A stretch of DNA of 64,000 nucleotides from Pseudogracilibacillus sp037072025 (GTDB taxonomy: Bacteria; Bacillota; Bacilli; Bacillales; Amphibacillaceae). Shown here piece after piece: positions 26,759 to 38,100 of the stretch. Position 1 is the first letter of the stretch, and every line of letters begins with the position of its first letter. Both the position numbers and the translations under genes were made by a program. Where the stretch lies: assembly GCF_037072025.1 (NCBI RefSeq), contig NZ_JAXHDD010000016.1, forward strand, positions 1 to 64,000, written 5' to 3'. The notes beneath the pieces are model-generated. The model worked only from the letters and a program-made list of their open reading frames with translations, was not told the origin of the DNA and did no database searches.

Positions 26759-29700
26759 GGCGCTTTTCCTTGTTGACTTTGTAAAGGTTTCCTAAAGGAT
26801 CTACTTGGTATTTTACAAGACTAATTAAATTTCTCGATCCTATTCGGTCTTGAAAGCTATTTTCATGGCTTATTATAGTAAGCGCTCCTGTTCTTACATC
26901 AACCATTCTGAAATAAAAAGTTCCCTCTTTCCAAGCTATTGATTCTCCTAAAGAATTTTTTGATGTTTTCTCTCTTGGCATCTTTAACCTTACTATATCA
27001 TTTGGGTATAAGTTATATATAAACTCAAAATCATTATTTATAACTTCCCATTCACTATAAGGTTTATTAGCAGTTATAAACTTCTCTGGCATCCTCCCCG
27101 CCAACACATCACTCACATAAACAGGAGCTAAATAATATTTCCCTGTTTTCTTATGCCTGAAGACTTCCGTTCGCACAATACTAGCGTTTGCTGCAATAGC
27201 CTTGTCACCTAATGGCATCGCACGGTTAACAAAATCCTCTATTTTCACACTTCGTATAATCGGAGCATTTTCCGGATTTTTCGCCGGTTTATATAATGGC
27301 TCAGCAAATGCCTTACTAGCATTTCCTCCATATTCTAAATAACGTTCCTTAATTGCATTATACGCTCCCGGATCAGACTCCTTTCCATACATGGGAAAGT
27401 CCCCGGTTTTCTTGTCAAATGAAATATTTTCCAGTTTTGTCTTTGTAACAACTCTCATTAATCCTCGCTCGTTATATCCACGATGCCTTCTCACAGTTTC
27501 TGCATGAATCTGTCCTTTTACAGACCGTTTAGGCATTCTTGATACAAAAATTGGCTTCACTTCATTAATAAATTCCTCATCATAGCTATCCAAAGATAAA
27601 CTTTCTAAAGCCAACTTTAACTTATTTGGATCTTGAATCAATCGCGCTACTAGTTCGCGTCTAAATCCTTCCCATGGTTCTGGGAAATGTTCGCCTTCCC
27701 TACGTAATAATTCAGCCACATGAACCTCTCTCCGCTTGAAATAATTACTTACTTGATGACGGAACGGATGACTCACTCCAACGATGACCGCATCCACTGC
27801 ATGGTGCAAATCGTTTTCAGATCTATTTTTATTAAATCCCCATCTTTTTCGCATTAAAGAAGTATATGCACCATTGACAGGATAAACATATTGCTTTCTA
27901 CCCTCTATTTTTCGAAACTGTAGGTTATCTTCTATGAAACTCTTTAAAAATCGAGTAATATATCTTGTATCATTCAAATGTCGCGCCTTAAATTCTTCTT
28001 CCTGTTCTCCATCAAAGTTGTCTTTCAATAATAAATTTTTTTTCTTTCTGCTGACTTTAAGTGCATTTACATAAGAAATATATTCATTCCATCTAGCATC
28101 ATCTGACCCAAACCATTCGTAAGGAGTACGGTTTTGCTTATTTTGGTTTTCTTGTACAAGTACTAAAACTTTATTATTATTACTATCATCAAAACTTCTG
28201 CTATACGGGATAATATGGTCAACTTCTGCATATCCCGTTGAAAACAATCTTTCCATTGGAATCTCTTTCAATGAATATGCACATTTACCATCTTGCTCTT
28301 GCCATAATTTATATTTTAATATGTCATGCCCTCGTGGATTACTTATCTCTGGATGGAGTTCTCGAATATGCTTTCGTGCTTGATCATTAACTGTTCTATT
28401 TTTTGAAAACAGTTTTTCAATCTCGCGACGTTCACTATAAGGTCTTCCCATTTCCCTTGCCAATTCTATATAAATTCCTGATGGCGATCCATACCTTTTA
28501 ATAATACTGTTAACTACTTTTCTAGTTTGCGATAATGCACGAATGACAACTGGATTAGCAATCTCATCAGCTGGAATAACTGGGAGTAACTTCTTCTTTT
28601 CCTTGCCAATCCGCTGGTTAAAATTGTATCCCGCCTTTTTACAAGCTTCATTATATTGATATCCCTCTTCAACAAAAGGTAATATACGGTTCAGCGCTTT
28701 CAACGACAAATGTCCAAATTGAGAAAAGTCCAAATAAAGCAGCTCTTCTATCAATTTATCATCATACGCTCTATTTGCTAGATTTCTAATCTTTCTGCCA
28801 TTCTCGCTAACATATTCATTCTGTAAATACGCTCTAGCATCTTGATCATCTTTATAAACCGTTACGGCATAAGCAATCGTATCGTAATCAATCGGGCGAT
28901 AGGAATGCATCATTGTCTTGCCTTCCACTTCTTCAATTATTTTTCTAATTTGATATGTTCCTTGTAAAGATAAAAATACCCTGTTTTCATTTTGTGCATT
29001 CGTTTTACTAAAATCATAAAACAATTCATTAAATCGTTCATCCTTTTGAAGCTTCAATGCTTTTCTTAACTGACTATATTTCACTTCTTCTTTATCTAAC
29101 ATTAACTCCAGTGCTGCTATTTGCTCTTCAGATGTTAATGACCTCTGTGGTGCGTTACTAGAAATAATCTTCAACCGATTTAATTTATCTAGGGCTCGGA
29201 ATCTCTCAAACGTATAGGAAGATTTAGGTGCCCGCTTCTCATCTCTTTCAAAGGTGCAATTTCCAATTTTTTTAAATATATCATCTGCTGTGGAAAATGG
29301 TCGTTGGGAAGACCAAATACGCAAATACTCTTCTTCATTCTCATTGCTCGCAAAAGGATGCCCTAATTCACGTTGTGTCTTAAATACAAGTCGAATTTCC
29401 TCTTCAATTTCACTTCGAGCAACAACGTGTGAATAATCTCCACCTTTGTTTCGTTTCCGACCCTCAAACTTTTCATCCATACAAAGCATTTCTGCCACTG
29501 TACGATAACCTTTTTCTTTCATTAATTCTGCATTTGCTTTTACGGCTTGTAATAATGCTCCACCTTCCGTTTCTTTCGCTTCACTTTTGCGATTTGATTT
29601 AAAGCCGCGATTTTTACCGTAATGGATTAAAATTCTAGCAAATTCGCGGTCTGTTAATTTTCGTTCAATACCATTCACACGCAAAATCCATAAATCAATA

Positions 29701-29993
29701 TCCCCATCCTGCCAGTCATATAATTTCTCGGCTTCTACTCGTGATAACAAACCTTTTTCAATAAAAAAATGTCTGATTCTACTGACACGATAACGCCTTC
29801 TTCGTATCGTTCTCCTGCTAGACCTTGCTTCACGTCTTGGGGTTGCAAGTGAAGAACCATCTTTCGGATTTTCTGCAGCATCAAACATACGTACATTCAT
29901 TGCTTCTATTCTGTTTTTGTCTTCATTAATAACTGCCCATCCAATTGATGTAATTCCAATATCTAACCCGATTGAATATTGCACAGCTATCAT
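26748..29993 (-). CDS. cas9: compact type II-C Cas9 endonuclease
   Basis: About 1081 residues, close in length and sequence to the compact Cas9 of Geobacillus (for example SIGLDIGITSIGWAVIN, HYGKNRGFKSNRKSE, FVSRMPKRSVKGQ, HFPMYGKESDP near-identical). RuvC residues: Asp11, Glu510 (IELARE) and the His731-Asp734 region (HHAVDAVIV). HNH: AEVDHIIPYSRSFDDSNNNK with His593 and Asn607. The arginine-rich bridge helix is at about 54-74. It cuts crRNA-matched DNA. Numbering is from the ATG at 29993; a GTG three codons on (29984) has the better-spaced AAGGATGA site and gives the family N-terminus. All catalytic residues are intact. Confidence 0.98.
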   Translation of the reverse strand: MIAVQYSIGLDIGITSIGWAVINEDKNRIEAMNVRMFDAAENPKDGSSLATPRREARSSRRTIRRRRYRVSRIRHFFIEKGLLSRVEAEKLYDWQDGDIDLWILRVNGIERKLTDREFARILIHYGKNRGFKSNRKSEAKETEGGALLQAVKANAELMKEKGYRTVAEMLCMDEKFEGRKRNKGGDYSHVVARSEIEEEIRLVFKTQRELGHPFASNENEEEYLRIWSSQRPFSTADDIFKKIGNCTFERDEKRAPKSSYTFERFRALDKLNRLKIISSNAPQRSLTSEEQIAALELMLDKEEVKYSQLRKALKLQKDERFNELFYDFSKTNAQNENRVFLSLQGTYQIRKIIEEVEGKTMMHSYRPIDYDTIAYAVTVYKDDQDARAYLQNEYVSENGRKIRNLANRAYDDKLIEELLYLDFSQFGHLSLKALNRILPFVEEGYQYNEACKKAGYNFNQRIGKEKKKLLPVIPADEIANPVVIRALSQTRKVVNSIIKRYGSPSGIYIELAREMGRPYSERREIEKLFSKNRTVNDQARKHIRELHPEISNPRGHDILKYKLWQEQDGKCAYSLKEIPMERLFSTGYAEVDHIIPYSRSFDDSNNNKVLVLVQENQNKQNRTPYEWFGSDDARWNEYISYVNALKVSRKKKNLLLKDNFDGEQEEEFKARHLNDTRYITRFLKSFIEDNLQFRKIEGRKQYVYPVNGAYTSLMRKRWGFNKNRSENDLHHAVDAVIVGVSHPFRHQVSNYFKRREVHVAELLRREGEHFPEPWEGFRRELVARLIQDPNKLKLALESLSLDSYDEEFINEVKPIFVSRMPKRSVKGQIHAETVRRHRGYNERGLMRVVTKTKLENISFDKKTGDFPMYGKESDPGAYNAIKERYLEYGGNASKAFAEPLYKPAKNPENAPIIRSVKIEDFVNRAMPLGDKAIAANASIVRTEVFRHKKTGKYYLAPVYVSDVLAGRMPEKFITANKPYSEWEVINNDFEFIYNLYPNDIVRLKMPREKTSKNSLGESIAWKEGTFYFRMVDVRTGALTIISHENSFQDRIGSRNLISLVKYQVDPLGNLYKVNKEKRHVL

Positions 29994-30035
29994 CCTTTTT
30001 TCGTATTTTTATGTAGCAAATTTTAAAAAATCTAT

Positions 30036-30060
30036 AAAAAAAAGACTAACCTAGTAGTCT
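30036..30060 (-). terminator. terminator of the tracrRNA
   Basis: AGACTA (30043-30048) pairs with TAGTCT (30055-30060), followed on the minus strand by eight T residues (30036-30043). Confidence 0.75.
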
Positions 30061-30196
30061 ATGTCTTAAATAATAAATGGGGAACTCCACATATAAGTGG
30101 AGTTAGGCGATCCCCAACGCCACGGCATTCTGCCTTATCATAACAACCCTGCGATCCTTGATCTGATATGATATAACGACCTTCCCCTAAGTCGCT
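30036..30196 (-). ncRNA. tracrRNA
   Basis: On the minus strand, 30172-30137 is a 36-base anti-repeat (ATCATATCAGATCAAGGATC then GCAGGGTTGTTATGAT) complementary to the array repeat with few mismatches. It is followed by a GGCAGAATGCC hairpin, the nexus GGCGTTGGGGATCGCC, a stem AACTCCACTTATATGTGGAGTT, and CCCC that can pair with GGGG of the nexus as a pseudoknot. This order is the same as the Geobacillus Cas9 guide scaffold. It lies upstream of cas9 on the same strand with its own promoter, ending in a hairpin and T-run. Confidence 0.93.
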
Positions 30197-30202
30197 AGCA
30201 CT

Positions 30203-30231
30203 ATTATATTACCTTATTTTACATAAGTCAA
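30203..30231 (-). promoter_or_regulatory. sigma-A promoter of the tracrRNA
   Basis: On the minus strand TTGACT (30226-30231) and a perfect TATAAT (30203-30208) are separated by 17 bases. Predicted start is near 30196, about 24 bases before the anti-repeat. No separate promoter was seen for cas9, so the cas operon may rely on read-through. Confidence 0.88.
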
Positions 30232-30375
30232 TACTTTTTACTATATTATTGGAAGGTTTTACATTTTTATGCCACTCTATGCCTTTTAAGGTTTTTTGCA
30301 CAATAAAACTTTTCAGATAAAAACATAAATATGCTAAACTATTAGTTAATAAACGGACCATGAGGATGGATAATT

Positions 30376-30984
30376 TTGACAAAAAACTGGCAATATCGAT
30401 CTACAATTAAATCAAGACCTTTTTTTTACATCGAAATGAAAAAGCTGGCAGAACTTATTTTACAAGGGTTTAATGATTATGAAATTCGTAAAAAAGTAAC
30501 GGAGGAAAACATCCTTCAAATAAATAATCTAACGAGAAGAAAAGAAGTTGCAGCAGCAATTTTAAAACGTCTACATATTTTAGATGAGTTCTTATTAAAA
30601 CAAATTAAACAAAATTCTGTCGAAACAAGTAAAGCTATTGTTCTTTACTCAATCATGAAAACAGATCGTTTATTTTATGAATTCATTCATGAAGTAGTCT
30701 ATGAGAAAATTTTAATTGGTAATTTTATAATAAAAGATTCCGATCTAGAAAATTATTTTGAAACAAAGAAAACGCAAAGTAAAATTGTTTCTTCTTGGAA
30801 AGAATATACAATCTATAAATTAAAACAAGTTTACAAACGAGTTCTTTTTGAGGCTGGGATTCTACGACATGAAAATCAACATCACGCAATCGTTATCCCA
30901 ATCATTGATCCTTCTATTATTGAACATATCAAACAAATTGAAGATACACCCTTTATCCAAATCGTTTTAGGAGGAGGTAAATAA
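30376..30984 (+). CDS. brxA: BREX protein BrxA (DUF1819)
   Basis: 202 residues from a TTG at 30376, preceded by GAGGATGG. The sequence (SRPFFYIEMKKLAELILQGF, KRVLFEAGIL) matches the small helical BrxA/DUF1819 family, which binds DNA and opens most type 1 BREX operons. BREX blocks phage replication and methylates host DNA. An extended -10 (TGCTAAACT) lies about 40 bases upstream. The stop overlaps the brxB start by one base (TAATG). It is the first gene of the BREX operon, divergent from cas9/tracrRNA. Confidence 0.9.
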   Translation: MTKNWQYRSTIKSRPFFYIEMKKLAELILQGFNDYEIRKKVTEENILQINNLTRRKEVAAAILKRLHILDEFLLKQIKQNSVETSKAIVLYSIMKTDRLFYEFIHEVVYEKILIGNFIIKDSDLENYFETKKTQSKIVSSWKEYTIYKLKQVYKRVLFEAGILRHENQHHAIVIPIIDPSIIEHIKQIEDTPFIQIVLGGGK

Positions 30985-31562
30985 TGCGAACCATCCATGA
31001 TAGATTGGACGAAATTGTGCCAAAAATAACTGATCCGAGTTTTAAGGATAGTAAAGGGTTAGGAAAAGAAGTTGGCTATCATATATTCGATTATGACCCA
31101 AAAAACGAAATGACCGTTCGGAAACATATTCCTTATATCAAAAAAGAAATTAATGAAAAATACCAACCCCTTTCTATCATTGAATGTAACTTATTTCAAA
31201 TCGTCCTCCAAATATTAGAGGAAAAAGGTTACTTAGAGAAAAATTTTACGATGGAACAAAAACGTGGCAGTAATTTTGTACTAAATGCGACAAGAAAATC
31301 GTTAAGACTAACACTAGAGAATGATCTCGTTATCAACCATATTAAAACTAAAGCCGAAAACCATGACATTCTATTCATCACTGGGGTGGGAGAAGTCTTT
31401 CCAATTATTCGCTCACACGTCATCTTAAATAATATCCACCGTGCAGTCGAAGACCAACCGGTTATTATGTTTTACCCGGGAAAATATAGCGGACAAGACC
31501 TCATGTTATTTGGTGAAATTTCAGATGGAAATTATTATCGTGCCTTTAGACTGATTGATTAG
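30984..31562 (+). CDS. brxB: BREX protein BrxB (DUF1788)
   Basis: 192 residues of the BrxB/DUF1788 family: FDYDPKNEMTVRKHIPYIKK near the start, ILFITGVGEVFPIIRSHVIL and PVIMFYPGKYSGQDLMLFGE later. It is an essential BREX component of unknown biochemistry with a cytoplasmic P-loop-like fold; no Walker motif is seen. AGGAGG sits just before its ATG inside the brxA end. The gap to brxC is 23 bases. Confidence 0.92.
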   Translation: MRTIHDRLDEIVPKITDPSFKDSKGLGKEVGYHIFDYDPKNEMTVRKHIPYIKKEINEKYQPLSIIECNLFQIVLQILEEKGYLEKNFTMEQKRGSNFVLNATRKSLRLTLENDLVINHIKTKAENHDILFITGVGEVFPIIRSHVILNNIHRAVEDQPVIMFYPGKYSGQDLMLFGEISDGNYYRAFRLID

Positions 31563-31585
31563 AAGTTTAAACAGGGGGAAGTAAA

Positions 31586-34500
31586 ATGCAGATTAAAAAC
31601 ATGTTTGACCGTAAAATTGACCGTGAAATAAAGGGAGTTATAAAAGTTGGGCAAGACGATGACCAAAATATAAAACAAGAACTCGAAGAATATGTTGTCA
31701 CTGAAGAATTACATAAACATATCGAACAATTTTTCGCTGCATACAGACGAGGTCTGACAGAACCGACCGATAAAATTGGTGTATGGATTTCGGGCTTTTT
31801 CGGATCTGGTAAATCACATTTTCTTAAAATCTTATCGTACTTAATTGAAAACAGAGAAATTGCTGGAAAACATGCGATAGATTACTTCGAAAATAAAATT
31901 ACAGATAAGACCGTACTTAATAATTTACAACATGCAGGGAATGTCCCATCTGACGTTATTCTATTTGATATCGATGCAAAAAGTGAATCAGATTCTATGG
32001 CTGGACAAGATTCCATCGTTATCGTGTTGAACAAAGTATTCAATGAGATGCAAGGATTTTGCGGAGCGATTCCATGGATTGCTGAAATGGAACGAAAAAT
32101 GCAAAAAGACGGTACATATGAAGCTTTTAAAAACGCCTTTCAAAAACATTCCGGAAGTGCTTGGGAAGATGCACGAGAAGATTTTTATTATGAAGAAGAT
32201 GCAATCATCGCATCATTAATTGAAACGACCCAAATGAGTGAGGAAGCTGCACGAAACTGGTTTGAACGAACGGAACAAGAGTATTCCATCAGCATTGAGC
32301 GATTTGCTTCGCGAGTAAAAGAATATATCGAAACACAGGAACACCCGAACCACCATGTCGTTTTCTTAATTGATGAGGTTGGTCAATACATTGGCGATGA
32401 TTCCCGAGCAATGCTCAATTTACAAACAATCGTTCACGAACTTGGGCGTCAATGTAAAGGAAAAGCATGGATCGCTGTTACGAGTCAAGAGGATATTGAT
32501 TCCGTGTTAACTGTTAAAGGAAGTGATTTTTCTAAAATTCAAGGTCGCTTCGATACAAAACTAAGTCTATCCAGCGCCTATGTCGATGAAGTAATTAGAA
32601 AACGGATTTTAGCTAAAAACAAAGCAGGTGCTGACACACTTGGAGAAGTTTTTCACGAAAAACAATTTGTATTACAAAGTGTCCTAACTTTTCCCGATAG
32701 TAAAGTGGAAATGAAACAATTTACAGACAAAACAGACTTTATTGACGTATATCCATTTGTTCCCTATCAATTTAATTTACTACAAAGTGTCTTTACAGCG
32801 GTAAGAATTCACGGAGCATCAGGGAAACATTTAGCAGAAGGAGAACGATCTCTTTTAAGTGCTTTCCAAGAATCAGCAATCGCTTTTTCGAAAAAAGAGG
32901 CCGGTACACTCGTCCCCTTCTCATCATTCTATGAAACGATTGAACAATTTTTAGATTCTAGCATCAGAACTGTCATTATTCGAGCAGGTAAAAATGAACA
33001 ATTAGAAGCATTTGATGTAAAAGTTTTAAAACTTTTATTTTTAATAAAATATGTAAAAGAAATCCCAGCAACTCTTGAACATATCGCAACATTACTTGTC
33101 GACCATATCGATACAGATAAACTTGCATTAAAAGGAAAAATAGAAAAATCACTTATTCGTCTCATTGATCAAACATTAATAGAAAAACATGGAGATGAAT
33201 ATGCGTTTTTAACAAATGATGAACAAGATGTTAACCAAGAAATTAAAAACATACATATTGATTCGGGAAATGTCATTGAAAAAATTGGTGAGAAAATTTT
33301 TAGTGAAATTTATCCTGACAAAAAATACCGTTATTCCAAGCAATATGACTTTTCATTTAATACGATTATCGATGACCGTCCAATCGGCACACAATCTCAT
33401 GATATTGGCATTAGGGTGCTTACCGCTTATGCAGATGTTCATCTTGACTATAATGATGCGGAACTAAAAATGATGTCCATGAGAGAAAATAATGTCATTG
33501 TCAAATTATCACAAACGACGGATTATCTAGACGAAATGGAATCCGCTCTTAAAATTGATGCCTATTTACGAATGAATAGTGGAACAGCAATCTCTCAAAC
33601 GATTGAAGATATTAAAATGAAAAAAACACGAGAATCAAATGAACGGAAAGAACGTGTAACCACCTATTTAAAAGCTGCGTTAAAAGATGCGGAAATTTTC
33701 GTGAAGTCACAACAGCTTGACATTGCGAAAAAAAATCCAATCGATCGAATCAATGATGCCTTTCATATTCTCATTAAAACAGAGTATCACAAAATTGATT
33801 ATATTGAGAAATTTGTCCAGAAGCCGACAGACTTAGAAAACCTGCTGACATCGGATCAGTTAAGTATGGAAATGTTAGAAGAAAACAAATTAGCCCGAAA
33901 TGAAGTAAACAATTATATTACGCGCCTTTCCGACCGTAATCAAGCTATGACGTTAAAAAGTATTACCACTCATTTTGAACAAAAACCATTTGGCTGGTTG
34001 GAACTTGATATTAAAGCATTACTGATTGAATTATTTAAAGAGCAAGAAATAAAATTACATTTTAATAGTGCTGATTTAAAGCTGCAAGATCCTCAATTTA
34101 TTGACTATCTTACGAAAAGACAATATGTTGAACGAGTGATTGTGAAAAAGCGCGAACGGATCTCTTCTATTCTTATTAAAAATGTTCGTGATTTAAGTAC
34201 TGAGTTATTTAATGTCGCGTCCCTGCCAACAGATGAGGATAATTTACAAGAAAAATTTAAAGAACATTTACAATTAGAACTGGAAAAAATAAAAGATTTA
34301 TTACTCAACTATCGTCATCATCGTTATTATCCTGGAGAAAGTATTTTACAAGATGGACAAAAAATGATGAGTGAGATTTTAAACATTCAAGACACGACTA
34401 CCTTTTACAATAAAGTCCGTGAATACCGTCATGATTTACGTGATTTTGCCGAGGATTCGAAGGAAATTTACCATTTCTTTAAACACCAGCGAACTATTTT

Positions 34501-35134
34501 TGATGATGCACATAAAAGACTATTAATTTTTGAACGTAATCAAACATTCATCACAGATGCATCCCTTGCTGAAAATCATTCTATTATAGAAAAAATTGTA
34601 AAACACGCGTCACCGTATGGACAAATTAAAAAACTACCTGCCTTATCCCAACAGTTTGATGAGTTGTTTATGGAGATTATTGAAGCGGAATGTGAACCAG
34701 TAAAAGCAGCTATTCGTCGAGATAGTGAATTAATCCAAAACGAACTACAAGCCGATGCGCAAGCAGCACGTGAATTTGCAGGTACATTTAAAGCACAGTT
34801 CTACACACTAGAAGAGCGGCTTGATTCCGTGCAAAACATTTCAGAAGCGATTGCGATGGAAGCAGAAAGTGACCGTCTAAAAGTGCGTTGCATGGAGATA
34901 ATCGATCAATTTATTGAAGAGAGAGAACGTAAAAAAACACCGGTACCAACTGGAGAAGATGAAAAAGAAAGATATGTTACACCGAAAAGGAAAACAAAAA
35001 CATTAAGTAAAAATCAAATGATCAAAGGAACACATTCCTTCCAATCAGAAGCGGACATTGATTTGTTTTTAGATGATTTACGAAATAAATTAATCGATGA
35101 ACTTGATGAAAATACGACGATAAATTTAGTATAA
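31586..35134 (+). CDS. brxC: BREX ATPase BrxC (PglY)
   Basis: 1182 residues. Walker A is GFFGSGKSHFLK (residues 70-81) and Walker B lies in HVVFLIDEVGQYIGDDS (about 254-270), with a sensor-like IAVTSQEDIDSV. This is the large AAA-type ATPase of BREX, required for both defence and modification and thought to form a complex with BrxB, PglX and PglZ. The long C-terminal half is helical and charged. A GGGGGAAG ribosome site precedes it. Length and motifs are normal for type 1 BREX. Confidence 0.95.
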   Translation: MQIKNMFDRKIDREIKGVIKVGQDDDQNIKQELEEYVVTEELHKHIEQFFAAYRRGLTEPTDKIGVWISGFFGSGKSHFLKILSYLIENREIAGKHAIDYFENKITDKTVLNNLQHAGNVPSDVILFDIDAKSESDSMAGQDSIVIVLNKVFNEMQGFCGAIPWIAEMERKMQKDGTYEAFKNAFQKHSGSAWEDAREDFYYEEDAIIASLIETTQMSEEAARNWFERTEQEYSISIERFASRVKEYIETQEHPNHHVVFLIDEVGQYIGDDSRAMLNLQTIVHELGRQCKGKAWIAVTSQEDIDSVLTVKGSDFSKIQGRFDTKLSLSSAYVDEVIRKRILAKNKAGADTLGEVFHEKQFVLQSVLTFPDSKVEMKQFTDKTDFIDVYPFVPYQFNLLQSVFTAVRIHGASGKHLAEGERSLLSAFQESAIAFSKKEAGTLVPFSSFYETIEQFLDSSIRTVIIRAGKNEQLEAFDVKVLKLLFLIKYVKEIPATLEHIATLLVDHIDTDKLALKGKIEKSLIRLIDQTLIEKHGDEYAFLTNDEQDVNQEIKNIHIDSGNVIEKIGEKIFSEIYPDKKYRYSKQYDFSFNTIIDDRPIGTQSHDIGIRVLTAYADVHLDYNDAELKMMSMRENNVIVKLSQTTDYLDEMESALKIDAYLRMNSGTAISQTIEDIKMKKTRESNERKERVTTYLKAALKDAEIFVKSQQLDIAKKNPIDRINDAFHILIKTEYHKIDYIEKFVQKPTDLENLLTSDQLSMEMLEENKLARNEVNNYITRLSDRNQAMTLKSITTHFEQKPFGWLELDIKALLIELFKEQEIKLHFNSADLKLQDPQFIDYLTKRQYVERVIVKKRERISSILIKNVRDLSTELFNVASLPTDEDNLQEKFKEHLQLELEKIKDLLLNYRHHRYYPGESILQDGQKMMSEILNIQDTTTFYNKVREYRHDLRDFAEDSKEIYHFFKHQRTIFDDAHKRLLIFERNQTFITDASLAENHSIIEKIVKHASPYGQIKKLPALSQQFDELFMEIIEAECEPVKAAIRRDSELIQNELQADAQAAREFAGTFKAQFYTLEERLDSVQNISEAIAMEAESDRLKVRCMEIIDQFIEERERKKTPVPTGEDEKERYVTPKRKTKTLSKNQMIKGTHSFQSEADIDLFLDDLRNKLIDELDENTTINLV

Positions 35135-35185
35135 CAGCTTTAGGTAGACATTTGTCTACCTTTCTACATACAGGAGGAATTAAAT

Positions 35186-38100
35186 ATGGATAAAGGGGCT
35201 ATTAAAAAGTTTGCCACGACCGCTCGGATAAAACTACTTGCGGCGGTAAAGCAACGCGCTTTTGAGCTTGGCATTACTGAAGATGAAATAAAAGAACCAG
35301 ATATATTTGAAGACGGCTTTCGGATTAACGATCTTTTTTTTCACAAAAATGAAATGGAGCAACGGGATCATCTAATCAAAAAAATAAACCAAACAAGTTT
35401 TGAACATGTCATCGATGAAGTCGCCTACACTTGGTTCAACCGCTTCATTGCCATTCGCTTTATGGAAATAAATGATTATTTGCCAACTGGAGTCAGAATG
35501 TTTTCCTCCCTTGAAGCAGGTAAAACAGAACCAGATGCCTTAACAGAAATTGATTTATTAATCGATGAATTAGATCTCGATAAAAATTATATTTACGAAC
35601 TGCAAGATGTAAGTGATAATGAAGAATTATTTAAATATATTCTCATCCAACAATGTAATCAGCTTGGGAAAATGATGCCACTTGTTTTTGAAGAAATTAT
35701 GGGTTATACAGAACTGCTTCTACCTGATTATTTGTTAGCAGAAGGTTCGGTTATCCATGATTTAATTTCAATGATCAAAGAAGATGACTGGACAAGAGAA
35801 GTTGAAATTGTCGGATGGCTTTATCAATATTACAATGCCGAGAAAAAAGATGAAGTATTTGCGGCTTTAAGAAAAAACATAAAAATAACGAAAGAAAATA
35901 TACCCGCAGCTACACAATTGTTTACTCCAAGATGGATCGTCCAATATATGGTCGACAATTCCCTTGGACGCTTATGGATCGAATCTCACAATGATGACGA
36001 GTTACAAGAAAAGTTGCCTTATTACTTAGAAAGTGCTGAACAACCCGAAGAAGTAATAAAAGAGTTAGATAGAATTACAAATAAAAACATCAATCCTGAA
36101 ACGATCACCTTTTTAGATCCTAGTATGGGTTCAGGACATATTCTCGTCTATGCGTTTGAAGTTTTATATGAAATTTACTTATCACAAGGATACCGGGATC
36201 GCGATATACCAAAACTGATTATAGAAAAAAATTTATACGGACTAGAGATCGATGAACGAGCAACACAACTTGCCTATTTTGCGCTAATGATGAAAGGTCG
36301 TCAATATAATTCACGAATGTTTGATACTCCTGTTAAATCGAATGTCCTTGCGATTACAGAAAGTAATGAAATAACAACAGAGGATATGGCTTTATTTATT
36401 GGAGATGATGAAACGTTTCGCGCTGATATTGAAACACTAGTAGAAACATTTATAAATGCAAAACTTTTTGGATCAATTATTGAAGTTCCAGACATTGATA
36501 TTAACAGATTAAGAGAGCGAGTTGCCGTTTTTCATGAACAAGTAGACTCTGATTTATTCGCTCTCGAATTTAAGGAGTACACCCTCCCTGTTATTGAACG
36601 GTTAATAGATCAAGCAAAATTACTGCAGAAAAAGTACGATATCGTCGTTACAAACCCACCGTATATGGGAAGAAAAGGGATGAATCCAGAGTTAGTAAAG
36701 TATGTAAGAAAACATTATAAAGACTCCAGTGCAGACCTATTTGCAGTATTTATGGAGGCTGCAAGTAGCTTTACAAAAGATCATGGATTTCTTGGAATGA
36801 TTAACCAGCATGCATGGATGTTTTTATCTTCCTATGAAAAGCTGCGAAAACACATGTTGTTAAATCACCAAATCTATTCAATGGTCCACTTAGGTACAAG
36901 AGCATTTGCCGAAATTGGCGGTGAAGTTGTTCAAACAACTTCATTTGTTATGAGAAAAGAAGTTATCAAAAATTTTGTAGGTACATATGTAAGATTAACA
37001 GATGTAGATAATGCTGAAGAAAAATCGCGTGAGGTTTTTAATACGGAATTATATTATCATCGAACACAAGATGGTTTTTCGGATATTCCCGGGTCACCTG
37101 TTGCATATTGGGCAAGTGAGAAAGTTAGAAAGCTTTTTCGTGAAAATAAAAAATTAGGTGAGGTTGGAACTGCAAAAGAAGGTTTGAAGACAGGAAAAAA
37201 TGATAGATTTTTAAGATTTTGGCATGAAGTAGAGTCGGTAAAAATAGGTGATAAATCAAATAGACTGAAGTGGCATTTTATTAATAAAGGTGGACCATAT
37301 AGAAAATGGTATGGAAATAATGAGTACGTAGTTAACATAGCAAATGACGCTAAGGAATTACGAGAGTTTAGTAGAGCCTCTTTAAGTAACGAAGCCTTCT
37401 ATTTTAAAGAAGGTATAACTTGGTCCGATGTTACGTCAGGAAATTTTGGCGCCAGATATTCATCGATTAATCAATTATTCGAAACTACGGGACCGACATA
37501 TTTTATTGATTCCAAGGTAAGTTATGCATTAGCATTAATGAACTCGAATGTTTTTAATTATTTAACTCCCTTAATAATGAGTACAATGCATTTTAAAAAA
37601 GGCGATGTTGAGAAAATGGCTTTTGTATCAACATCACCAGAAAAAACAGAATTTATCTCGGAAATCGCAAAACATAATATTTCCCTCTCTAAATCCGATT
37701 GGGACTCATTCGAAACTTCTTGGGATTTTAAGTTGCACCCTTTCGTTGAGTTCAAACAAGATGCTACGAAACTGGAAGACGCATATAAAAATTGGGAACA
37801 AGAAGCAGTGCATCGTTTTGAAACTCTTAAAGCGAATGAGGAAGAATTAAACCGAATGTTCATTGATCTTTACGGATTGCAAGATGAGTTAACACCAGAG
37901 ATTGAGGACAAAGATGTAACGGTGAATAAGGCAGATCAAGAGCGTGATGTAAAGTCATTTCTCTCCTATCTTGTCGGCATTATGTTCGGTCGTTATAGTT
38001 TAGACGAAGAAGGTCTTGTTTTTGCTGGTGGAGAATTTGATTTAAATAACTACGAGACTTTTAAACCAGATAAAGATAATATTATCCCAATCACAGATGA

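Noticed and set aside
36301..36495. Minus-strand frames inside brxC, pglX and pglZ
   Set aside because: They are shadows of strongly supported genes on the other strand.
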